Assembly (NCBI GenBank): GCA_010645155.1 | Contig: CM021317.1 | Coordinates: 10,256,441 to 10,320,440 of the forward strand | DNA length: 64,000 bases | Direction of reading: 5' to 3' | Source: Tigriopus japonicus | Taxonomy: Eukaryota; Arthropoda; Copepoda; Harpacticoida; Harpacticidae | Part shown: piece by piece, positions 25,312 to 45,474 of the stretch | Numbering within the stretch: the stretch's first letter is position 1 | Layout: every line of letters starts with the position of its first letter | Program-made: the position numbers and the translations under genes | Notes under the pieces: model-generated | Told to the model about the DNA's origin: nothing | The model's input: the letters and a program-made list of their open reading frames with translations, nothing else | The model's database searches: none

Positions 25312-26765
25312 CAGGGTTGCCAACTGGCGATTTCTATCGCCAGATTTCACGAATCTGGCGATTTTGAAACGTGTCTGGCGATAGAAAATTTAATTTGGCG
25401 AAATCAGCTGATCTGGCGATAAATCTGGCGATTTTAGTATTTCTGGCGATAAATTTGGCGAAATGAGCAAATTTGGCGAAAAATTAGGCGAAATCGGGGA
25501 AATTTGGCGAAAAATTTGGCAGAATCGCACATTTTCGGCGGTAACTCAGGCAAATTTTGATTCTCTCTTTATGATTTTGACTTTCATTCTGACTGAAAAC
25601 TAAGGATTAAATATTTTAGATGGCAATCACTAAAGAGGGAGAGCTTAGACCAAAGTATTGTTTCTTGATTTGATTGTGCTTTTACCAAGAACAAGAAAAC
25701 TTTGTTTCACTCTTTTGCTGTAGAACTTACTTCCTCTCTCTTTGCGACAAATCTATCCATTAGACGATCCATTATAATTTTTTAAATCTCATCTAGACGA
25801 CTTGCTATTCACTATGTGTGACCTGCCTTAAGTTCAGGGGCTTTATCGGGCAGCTAATTCCAACTCCCTTACAGACCAATGCTTTTATCAGACATGACTT
25901 TTCCCCACTCGGGTTTTACCTTTTAAAAACCTTTACATGGAATGACATTCTGTGTACCAGTTAAAATCGGTAAAAAATGCAGACTAGAACTTTTAACAAG
26001 AGAGTTGGGAAAAAGAGACTGTTATGAAGTCAAAAGCTGCGGCAAATGCATAAGTAACTGATTATGAAAATTCCCAATTTGATTTTCCTAATGGTAGGGC
26101 CAATTGAAATCCAAAATAAATTGCGCATCCTATTATTTCGTGATTGCGCCCGTTTGGTTTTGGTTACGCCCTCTTTAAGGTTTACTACTCAATCTCTTAT
26201 CATATGGTCAAAATACAGGACATGAAAAATGTCATTGGTATAAAAAATGATTTTTTTATTATTTGAGTGATCACGTTACATTTTGGGATTTTTTGATGGC
26301 AATTGGTCAGATTTTGCTAACGTTATACCAATAACATTGCTTTTAAAGAGTTATAAATTTCATAGCATTTCAGAAAAAAGTCCGAAAGATTTTGCTATTT
26401 AGCATCAATAAAATTTCAATATTGTTCACAAATTACAAACTAAAACGCGTTCTAAATGCTACAAATAAAAAATTATGAAGGAAAGTCAATATGGTGTCAT
26501 TCCGTTTTTCTTCGAGAACTTTTGTCATTAAATGTGTATCAAAAGATAAAAGTTGAAATGAAAGTTGAAAAACAAAACTGAAGAATTGACCATTTGAGGT
26601 ATTCTTTGAGGATTACTTCAGCATGATTAACTTTTTATGTACATAAGGTTGTTAGTAAAAAGAAATTTGGCGAAAATCTGGCGATTTTTCAAATGAGGTG
26701 GCGAATTCTGGCGAATTTTGGTGGCAAATCTGGCGATAAGAGCCGTCGAAGACCTGGCAACCCTG
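25312..26765. mobile_element. hAT-type element with arrays of tctggcgat motifs
   Basis: A 1454-bp element is flanked by a perfect 8-bp duplication, cactattc (25304-25311 and 26766-26773). The left end is cagggttgccaac. The right end, reverse-complemented, is cagggttgccagg. Both ends are typical hAT termini. Just inside each end lies a dense set of tctggcgat/atttggcga words, at least ten on the left (25325-25530) and five on the right (26660-26745), mostly in mirror orientation. These are probable transposase-binding sites (inference from the family). The centre is AT-rich with no transposase. Confidence 0.8.
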
Positions 26766-26773
26766 CACTATTC

Positions 26774-27323
26774 CATTCACTTATTTTTCAATCACTGGAT
26801 AGGGTACAAGCTTTAGTCAGGCTGATTTGGCAAAGGTGGTGGAATGCGTTGAATTGATGAGGAAAATGTCGCCCTCCCATCTGTTGAGCGTACATTTAGT
26901 GTGACCAAACATGCAAATTAAGAAGACCAACTTTATTATTCTCCGTCTTGAAGCCACAAGTTAGTTTTTGTCCAAATATCAGATCATCTTTAATGCAAGA
27001 TATTATCTCATGGATACAAATGTCATGTCATAGTGCAAATATGAACACATTATTTTCAATATACAACATTGGGTGACCATTCTGGGTTAAGCGAGCCATA
27101 TTTGTCCATATATATGTATTGGATTAACCCTACATAACGCAAAAGCTTAAAATTGGGTTTTTCCAGTTGGTGACCTTTTCAATAAATTGGCAAAAAAGAT
27201 CCTAGTTATAGTATTCAAATCCGAGGCATGGTCACCTAATGACATCTTCCTTTCTTTCCACCAAGTGACCACTATCAATAGCAAAAAGTGGCCCAAAATC
27301 AGTACTTAGTTCCACCTTTGATT
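26774..27323. other. Spacer, nothing recognised
   Basis: No supported gene, RNA or repeat. Confidence 0.4.
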
Positions 27324-27326
27324 CAT

Positions 27327-27986
27327 CAATGGGGAATACTTAAGGTTGCTTCAAGTGAGCGTTTTAAATCTTACCGCTAGCGGTAAAACAGGGCCGTTGG
27401 ATGTGCTGAGTTGGCCAGCCCATTTTGGCGAATCCAAGTTTTTCGCATTTAAGCGTCCATTTGATGATTCTAGGTCCCTGGAGACGATTGATACTTCACA
27501 TAAAGATGCCCAGGCAGGATTTGGGTCAATAATACGCAAAATTTATTTTTAGGGTAATTGAATTAAAAGCAATTAAGCAAGCCTAGCGTTGTTGCAAAAA
27601 GTGGACTTGACATTGATCCAGATAAAAATTCAAAGATGCTAAATTGTTCAGTGGATTCCAAAGGATAAAATTTATTTCTTTGATATGTTGCCCATACAAA
27701 GAAATGAAATAGTTTTTTATGTTTCTTTTTGGTAATTATGATTTTTTATATTTCATTTTCTAGCAAATAATTTTTGCGTATTGTTGACCCAAATCCAGCC
27801 TAGGCATCTTCACGTGAAATATCCATCGTCTCCAGAGACCTAGAATCATCAAATGGACACTTAAATGCGAAAAACTTGGATTCGCCAAAATGGGCTGGCC
27901 AACTCAGCACAGCCAACGGCCCTGTTTTACCGCTAGCGGTAAGATTTAAAACGCTCACTTGAAGCAACCTTAAGTATTCCCCATTG
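27327..27986. mobile_element. Fold-back transposon with about 220-bp inverted arms
   Basis: The arms 27327-27552 and 27763-27986 are near-identical inverted copies separated by a loop of about 210 bp. The ends read caatggggaatac and its inverse. Flanks are cat on both sides (27324-27326 and 27987-27989), a possible 3-bp duplication. Each arm contains the perfect palindrome ttaccgctagcggtaa. The element is non-coding. The superfamily is unclear: the 3-bp duplication is not the TWA of PIF/Harbinger. Confidence 0.7.
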
Positions 27987-28113
27987 CATGCTTATCATTT
28001 GCCTGGTCACACATTTCAAATGTTCCCGCACTTTTGTCCGCTCAACAGTTGGCGACTGGCGACAAGTTTTTATGATTACACCCCCTCTAGTATTTAATAG
28101 ATTTCAATGGGAC

Positions 28114-28410
28114 TAGTGATGTGAAATCTGGGCTTGGGCAAGTTTTTTCACGGGAGGTTGCAAGGTAGGGTCACCTAATGGAGATTTTGTGCTTTGCTAA
28201 CTAACTCAAGTAAACACAAATTTGAGGTTAATTTGCAACCCTGATCCAAAGTTACAAAAGTGAGGGCGCGTTTCAGGGCTTCATAATGAAAAACCGGTTT
28301 ATGAAGATAGGTAGGCAGAAGGGAATACCATTTCACTGAAGGTAAATTGGCGACCCCAATGTACGATGTCACGAAAAAAAGCTTGCCCAAGCGCCCAAGT
28401 CACATCACTA
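28114..28410. mobile_element. hAT-type MITE, TAGTGATG family A
   Basis: A 297-bp element has a perfect 8-bp duplication, aatgggac (28106-28113 and 28411-28418). It begins tagtgatgtg and ends cacatcacta. Subterminal cttgggcaag words match those of the 14033-14738 element, and the right ends are nearly identical. It is non-coding. Confidence 0.8.
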
Positions 28411-28418
28411 AATGGGAC

Positions 28419-29750
28419 CAAGTCGCGCACTAGAACAAGAAAAAGCGGCAATGGAAGAGGTTGCGCAAAAAGGTTTAGGAAGGAGAAATGTAGAGGGCGT
28501 TGAAGGGAATACTCATTATCACAGTGCGGTAAACCCGGTAAAGCATCTTTAGAGTGCGGGAAAATATTTTTTTTTCGCTGTGTAGCAGAAATTCCAGACG
28601 TTTCAAATCGATGGTTGACACTCGTGACCGTCCACTGACGTTACTCCTCAAAACGTCTAGAATTTCTAGAAAAAACACCAGAATAACGCCACATTGCAGT
28701 TTCTTTTCTCTTTTATTCCACAACAGAGGTATCGTGAATTGACTTATCATTAATGTACATAGCTGCATTAAACTTATCCAACATCCTTTGTGTCGTTGAA
28801 AATTCGATACAACACTTATTTTTCCATTCTAAGGAGAGCTTTACCTGTAGGATTGAGTCAAGCATTTTCATTTTCAAAGCGTTTCTGAACTTATGTATAA
28901 CAATGGTTACATGTTAAAAAACCCTTTCCACAACCGCTTTACTCACTAGTACAGATAGTCAGTGCATAAATTGCCAAATCTTTATAGGGAGTTGATCTAT
29001 CACTTCTCCGGAACTTTGACACCATAGACCAAAACTTTTCTGCCTATTCGGGAATTCCTTCCGAAAACATTTCTGCTTTTTCTTTCCAGGGCTGTAGCCC
29101 AACCTAGAGCCCTCTAGCCCAACACTTTGTGTCGCGGTCCTCCATTAGATGTTGAAAGGGGAATCGTTCAAATGGGATTTGCTCAGTTTGAGGTAAGTTC
29201 TTTGCAGGAGAAAGACTGCTTAATCCATGTAAAGTGTCTAATGAGTGGAGTATCCTTTTTATTGACCGCCTTCTCCTTTTATGAGACTTCCTCCAAGCCC
29301 AAAGAGGTCAGGTCCAAAATATTATTCCCCTACAACTTACTTTATTACCCTACACATCATTTTATTACCCTATCAATCACTTTATTGCCCTATGAATGCA
29401 TCATGCCTTTACAAATACATCTCAGACGCACAATTACTTGCACGTCTATATCCCCCGTCTCATTGACGGGAAATGATCCACTGAAGAAGTCGTGGTAGGC
29501 TTTTATACCATGGCACTGAGTAGCCAACACACCGACTGATGTACTTGAGGTGAACGTAGCTTGCTCTTAATACCGGTATTGAGTAAGCAAAGCATGCTAG
29601 TTGGATAGTACGAATGTCCGTGGTTGAACTGATTTTCAGGGTTGAAAAATTGTAACGGAAGTCCCAAAAAGGATAAGTTGGTCAACAAAATACCATATGC
29701 ACCCACAAATGAAGGGAGTAATAGCCAAGATCCGACATCACTCGTTTCAT
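28419..29750. other. Spacer with one short tandem repeat
   Basis: No gene is recognised. At about 29325-29395 a unit of roughly 21 bp ending ttattaccctat is repeated three to four times. A 123-codon open frame at 29127-29498 runs through this repeat and shows no motif. Confidence 0.4.
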
Positions 29751-29753
29751 TTT

Positions 29754-29786
29754 AATTGACGCCCCTCGGCGTCAATTTTTTTTTGG
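29754..29786. repeat. Perfect 10-bp hairpin followed by a T tract
   Basis: The arms aattgacgcc (29754-29763) and ggcgtcaatt (29768-29777) enclose a 4-base loop and are followed by a run of T. It resembles a bacterial terminator in form, but in this eukaryotic setting it is more likely part of a repeat element. It adjoins the array at 29785-30080. Confidence 0.6.
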
Positions 29787-30080
29787 CAGGACTCAATCGA
29801 CTCAACCCTTCCTTTTGGCAGGACTCAACCAAATCAACCCTTCCTTTTGGCAGGACTCAACCGACTCAACCTGCTTAAAGTCCAGGTTGAGTCCTGCCAA
29901 AAGTACAGGTTTGAGTCCTGCCAAAAGTACAGGTTAAGTGCTGCCAACAATACAAGTTTGAGTCCTGCCTAAAGTACAGGTTTGAACCCTGCCAAAAGTC
30001 CAGTTTGAGCCTTGGCAAAAGTCCAGGTTGAAGTCCGGCATTAGGTTCAGGTTTGAGTCCTGTAAAAGTCCAAGTGGAAT
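29785..30080. repeat. Head-to-head tandem arrays of a shared ggcaggactcaa core
   Basis: The left part (29785-29875) holds three units of about 32 bp containing ggcaggactcaa. The right part (29876-30080) holds eight to nine units of about 23 bp containing the inverse core, ttgagtcctgcc. The two arrays therefore face each other. They end just before the transposon nest at 30107. Confidence 0.75.
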
Positions 30081-30165
30081 CCAGTAAAAGCCCGTGTAGG
30101 TGGAACTAAAGGCTTTATATACAAAGAATCGCAAAGGTCTGGAATCGAAGGTCTTCTCTGATTAG

Positions 30166-30463
30166 TAGTGATGGGTTTCGAACCGGGAGTGCTGCCATTT
30201 TTTACTCGGAAGTTTATCATTGTTGATTAGGGCAGGTTGTATTGAACGTTTTCAAAAAGACCTAAACAGGGACCAATTTGGCAACACTCGAACTAGTTCG
30301 ATTTCGAGTTCCATCAGTAGCTATACTTTTGGATTTCGAGTTGGCAGTGCTGCCATATTTTATGACGTCTCTAGTTGAGAAGATTAGTTGGGGGTCAACT
30401 TTTTGACCTTAAAATCCAAAGTGGCAAAACTCGGCCAAAAATCCAACTCGAAACCCATCAGTA
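30166..30463. mobile_element. hAT MITE, TAGTGATG family B (copy 2, intact ends)
   Basis: A 298-bp element with a perfect 8-bp duplication, ctgattag (30158-30165 and 30464-30471). Ends are tagtgatgggtttcga and, reverse-complemented, tactgatgggtttcga. It is inserted in the left inverted repeat of the outer 687-bp MITE. The empty site can be read in the inner copy and in the opposite arm, which confirms the boundaries. It is homologous to 24995-25303. Confidence 0.9.
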
Positions 30464-30736
30464 CTGATTAGAGGGTTCCTCGGGACCCAAGTTCTGATTG
30501 GTCAAGCAACCCCTTGCGCCAACGTGACTAGATGCAGCTTGTCTTGGAAGCTTTCAGGCCCAAAAAATCACAAATTCGTGGCTTCTAAATCAAGATTAAC
30601 ATATTGAATGTTTTACGCGACTAAAAAAGAGAGGCCCCAACAAATTTATGAAGTTTTAGACATGAGATTGTATGAAAAAGTGGAAAGAGTCAACCGCTTT
30701 CTTTTTTTGGGCACCCTGATGATCTCTACTCCACAT

Positions 30737-31423
30737 TAAAGGCTTTATATACAAAGAATCGCAAAGGTCTGGAATCGAAGGTCTTCTCTGATTAGAGGGT
30801 TCCTCAGGGCCCAAGTTCTGATTGGTCAAGCAACACCTTGCGGCAGCGTGACTGGATGCGGCATGTCTTGAAAGCTTTTGTCCCAGGAAAATTCCGATTT
30901 AATGGCTTTCAATAAAATAGATACATGTTGCAGTTACAAATTGGAATGATACTACATAAAGAAATTTAAACATTCTGTAGCATTTTTTTTTCTTTGCCTC
31001 ACACAAAGTCCAGAAACACAAATTTGGAAATGGCATGTAAAGTGCCACCCTTTGTTCAGCAACTGAGATCCCCTGTCTTCTCCTTGCCCTCCCAATCTCA
31101 TGTGGAGTAGAGATCATCAGGGTGTCCAAAAAAAGAAAGCGGTTGACTCTTTCCACTTTTTCATACAATCTCATGTCTAAAACTTCATAAATTTGTTGGG
31201 GCCTCTCTTTTTTAGTCGCGTAAAACATTCAATATGTTAATCTTGATTAAGAAGCCACGAATTTGTGACTTTTTGGGCCTGAAAGCTTCCAAGACAAGCT
31301 GCATCTAGTCACGTTGGCGCAAGGGGTTGCTTGACCAATCAGAACTTGGGTCCCGAGGAACCCTCTAATCAGAGAAGACCTTCGATTCCAGACCTTTGCG
31401 ATTCTTTGTATATAAAGCCTTTA
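30737..31423 (-). mobile_element. Inner copy of the 687-bp MITE, inverted inside its own relative
   Basis: A 687-bp element with a perfect 8-bp duplication, ctccacat (30729-30736 and 31424-31431). It is the reverse complement of the outer element that carries it. On its own top strand (minus here) it holds a 109-codon open frame (31228-30899) with a basic middle segment and hydrophobic carboxy end. I do not recognise this frame, and it may be chance. Confidence 0.9.
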
Positions 31424-32034
31424 CTCCACATGAGATTGGGAGGGCAAGGAGAAGACAGGGGATCTCAGTTGCTGAACAAAGGGTGGCACTTTACATGCCA
31501 TTTCCAAATTTGTGTTTCTGGACTTTGTGTGAGGCAAAGAAAAAAAAATGCTTCAGAATGTTTAAATTTCTTTATGTAGTAACATTCCAATATGTAACTG
31601 CAACATGTATCTATTGGATTGAAAGCCATTAAATCGGAATTTTCCTGGGACAAAAGCTTTCAAGACATGCCGCATCCAGTCACGCTGCCGCAAGGTGTTG
31701 CTTGACCAATCAGAACTTGGGTCCTGAGGAACCCTCTAATCAGAGAAGACCTTTGATTCCAGACCTTTGCGATTCTTTGTATATAAAGCCTTTAGGTGGA
31801 ACAAGCCCTTTTGTAAGCAAAGGTAAGTCTTGGAAATCTAAGATTTTCGAGATGAAGTAAGTTTTTTCGCTTTTTTTCTTTTATTTTCGCCAGTCTCATG
31901 TAAATACTCGTGAAACCAATGTTGGTCAGTCCGTATTGATTTGGAGCTCCCCGGATCCAAGGACACTGATAACATTATATCGTTTTCCCGACAATGTTCG
32001 TGAGATTCAATAGGTCAAAAGAATATGTTACAAG

Positions 32035-32715
32035 GTGAGTTCAACGAGCTGTAACGTACGTCGAAAGACAAGGAAGCTACAGAAAGCGAATTACCCTACT
32101 TCCCGAGTAGCGCTTCAAAACAACCTGGCTTGGTTGTTTGTGAGAAAAGCCTCAAAGACCTTACAAGATGGATTATTTGCCTCATCAGATAACACATTGA
32201 TGAAAAAGTTCTTTCGACACTCTCAAATACCAGAGCAAGAAGCAATGAAAGTTTCGAAACATTTAGAAAAAGAAAGGATACGAGGCAAAAATGTCATCAC
32301 GTCGTTAGAAGAAGTTTGCCAAGCCATGGATCATGAAGTCACCATGGCCAGAATGTGCGAGGAAAATGGGTTTGAGCTGGTTCAAGATTATGAAGGAGAC
32401 GACTTTTTCTAGAAAGAGGCGCTAAAATGAGTGGAAAAACTGAAAAGTAAAAAGAAGGGCAAAGCTGACGGAAAATCAGCACGTCCCTTGGCGACAAATC
32501 GACTGCCGAACGCCAAAATTCGATCTCATATGAGAGGTTCGTTTCCAACGTATCCGCAAGCCAGTGCCAGTATCCCCAAATTCCCACGTTATGGTCTTGG
32601 TTGCAGACGGGGAGCAAACTTATACAGCGGCACTAAACCGGGAGCCTGTCACATCTGTGGTCAACGAGGGCACTGGAAACGAGAGTGCCAAACCCAGCCT
32701 CAATCGGCAAAATAG
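32035..32715 (+). pseudogene. Gag-like ORF relic with CCHC zinc knuckle, two in-frame stops
   Basis: One frame runs 681 nt but is interrupted by TAG (32410-32412) and TGA (32428-32430). The first part is a charged helical region. The second part is lysine-rich and then ends with CHICGQRGHWKREC, which fits the CX2CX4HX4C nucleic-acid-binding knuckle of retroelement Gag proteins. A reverse-transcriptase-like relic of DIRS type lies downstream (33920-34252), so this is probably the gag of the same element, though the middle is disrupted. The start is not defined. The upstream sequence reads open for only a short distance. Confidence 0.65.
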
Positions 32716-32879
32716 TTTTACATGTTTTCATTGCGCCAAGATACTATAATGCAAAAAATACAAGAATGTTGTAGTTATTTATTTACCTTTTTTAAGGTAA
32801 AATATCGTAGGCATGTCTTGGGACCTATGCCCCTGATATCACTTTTCAAGATGCATCTGATACCATAGAGGTCTATAGA

Positions 32880-33305
32880 GTGGAGATACTAGAGCAGGCC
32901 GGTCGTGAAATTTCATTGTGGGCAGCAAAGGCCGTTTATCATCAGCGACTAGTTGAAACTTGCCCAAACAAACGTATTCGTGGAAAGGAAATTTTTGAAA
33001 AACTTTCAGTTTTCGGCACTCTTGCCTACGTTTTGCTTCTCCCAAATTGTACTAAGGTGCTCAAAGAAGATGATGATTTGATTCACATTCAATCGAAAAA
33101 AGCGACCTCAAGCGGCATTTATGGCATGACCTGTGGTGTAAAAAAGAGAAATTCCGAAAATACGCTCTTCACTCTGCTAAGTTTGAATGCCTCTGGTACA
33201 TCCTCTGTGATTTGTAATTGGCAGCAGTTAACAGCAAATTGTTACTTATTGTTTCAAAAAACAGTCTTAAATTTTAAGGACATCAAGATTTTTGCCTCGT
33301 TTTGA
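32880..33305 (+). pseudogene. Possible Copia-type integrase fragment
   Basis: This 141-codon frame contains EISLWAAKAVYHQRL, then a KIFEKL-like stretch and VFGTLAYV. This order resembles the region after the integrase core of Ty1/Copia polyproteins, where LWAEAV and VFGCLAYV occur with similar spacing. The catalytic core and everything else are missing. The similarity rests on recall of the family pattern, so this call is tentative. It lies between gag-like and reverse-transcriptase-like relics and may be an insertion into them. Confidence 0.35.
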
Positions 33306-33919
33306 AGTTATTACACGTTTAAAACGTCAGCTTCAGTTTCAAAATTAGTCACCCTCTACATATGAGGAAGGAGAAAAAAGGGAAAAGGAGAAGGCAAGTG
33401 GGGCCGTCAACCAAATCAGAGCGACCAATTTCAGACCTTAAAAAAGGAGTTGGGGAAGGTTTCAGACTAGTGGACTTTTAAACACCGTTGTGACAAACCA
33501 ATGCAATTTTGGTGCATTACAAGTACACAGCATTTGAAGTTAGAATAAATGGCTCTAGAATGAAACGAAAAGGAAACACCAAATACTGATAAAACTTGCA
33601 TAAAAAGCGAAAGAAGTTACTACATAGACCGGGTCTCTTTCTTGTGTGTACACACCACGTTTTGAATCGTGAACGTCAATAGGATTTGGCATTGAAAATA
33701 TGTCTTGATCACTTTCATTTGTATTATGATCTTCCACTTGTTTGGGCAAGTATTTCACGATATTCTTCGGAAATATTTGCCTTTTCACGCAACTTATGGG
33801 CAACTTTGGCCAGTATCAGCTACAAACAATGCAGACAAGATGACGACAATGGCCTCTCAATACTCCTCTAAGTCTGATACAATGTCGGTCGCAGGTCACA
33901 TCCACAGATCCAAATTTCG

Positions 33920-34252
33920 GAAATTCTGGACAGATTCCTTGAAATCAGTGCCTTCCACAAAGATTTTCTAGAATACGGCTACAAAATCCCTCTCTTTCGG
34001 TAACCGCCAAGCGTGCATCTCCCAAACAATCTTTCCGCAAGATGAACAAAAAACAGTTTGTTGAAAAAACTCTTTACCAGGGAATAGAAACTCTTTACCA
34101 GGGAATAGAAATAGAAAGGGAAAAGAGGAACTTTTTGAAGAGGTGGCAGACCCTCCCCACTTGGTCCTTCCTATACAAGTCGTAGAAAGGGAGGGAAAAA
34201 CGAACCGCTTAGTAATTGATGCTTAACGCACACTAAACCACTACATCCGAAA
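33920..34252 (+). pseudogene. Reverse transcriptase N-terminal relic, DIRS-like
   Basis: In broken frames the plus strand reads FLEYGYKIPLF, LPNNLSAR and, after a shift, EEVADPPHLVLPIQVV followed by NRLVID and NHYIRK. This succession (GYxIPF, NNxSA, xPPxxxxPxxVV, LVxDxRxLN) matches the start of DIRS-type reverse transcriptases. A 21-bp unit is tandemly duplicated at 34067-34108. Frameshifts and stops make it non-functional. It passes directly into a LINE tail at about 34256. Confidence 0.5.
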
Positions 34253-34255
34253 ACG

Positions 34256-34620
34256 CAAAGAAATTTTGGATCATCTCCATAAAATTCGTATCTCGTATTT
34301 TGAGAGGCTCCAAGTGTACAGTACTCAGAGAAGGTATGAAATGCCTCTGAGACTGTATGTTTTCAAGACCGTTCATCGTCTCTGTCCTAACCCAGGATTT
34401 GAGGTCAGAGTCTAGCAACCGTAAATTTTTTCTTGTGCTCTGAGAGCACCTCCAAATCTCGAGGAATCCAGGCTAGTTCGAGTTCGCACAATGAAGTCCT
34501 CCTCTCTTCTCTATCAGGCTCCTTCATTGTTTAAGTTGTTGCCCAACAATCTTCGTCGGGAATATGTAGGAGCTGATCCTTTAACAGCTAGCTTTTAAAG
34601 CAGGGTTAGATAAATGCAGT
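34256..34620 (+). mobile_element. Non-LTR retrotransposon carboxy-terminal fragment
   Basis: The plus strand encodes ERLQVYSTQRRYEM, then LYVFKTVHRLCPNPGF, and after a stop SLLYQAPSLFKLLPNNLRREYV. This is the conserved carboxy-terminal tail of CR1/jockey-like LINE ORF2 proteins. The last part shares words with the fragments at 10195 and 24335. It is broken by at least one stop and has no reverse transcriptase. Confidence 0.6.
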
Positions 34621-34873
34621 AACCAGTAAAAAATGAAAGAAAAATCATTTTTATGTCTTGCAAGATTCGATGGCTTTCCGCTGGAATGGGAAGACTTCCT
34701 TAGGCTATCAGTTAACTTTTGCGATCGAGCATTAGATTATAATTTTTTTAAATCGATTTATCGGTTCATTTTTGAACGACAATACCAGACTTTTTTCATG
34801 AGAGAGAAATGTATTTCATAGGATGCAATTGGTTAGAAATGTCGGTGTGTACGAAATGACGATTCCCCGAGTT

Positions 34874-45474
<10,601 letters not shown>

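Larger units (their letters stand above)
30107..31794. mobile_element. Outer copy of a 687-bp MITE (taaaggctttatatac ends), disrupted by two insertions
   Basis: Ends taaaggctttatatac and its inverse are flanked by a perfect 8-bp duplication, ggtggaac (30099-30106 and 31795-31802). Removing the hAT MITE (30166-30463) and the inner copy (30737-31423), each with one duplication, leaves 687 bp, exactly the length of the inner copy. The terminal inverted repeats are about 150 bp. An 8-bp duplication fits hAT or P-type transposases; the superfamily is not settled. An open frame across the middle is present in both copies but has no recognised motif. Confidence 0.85.
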
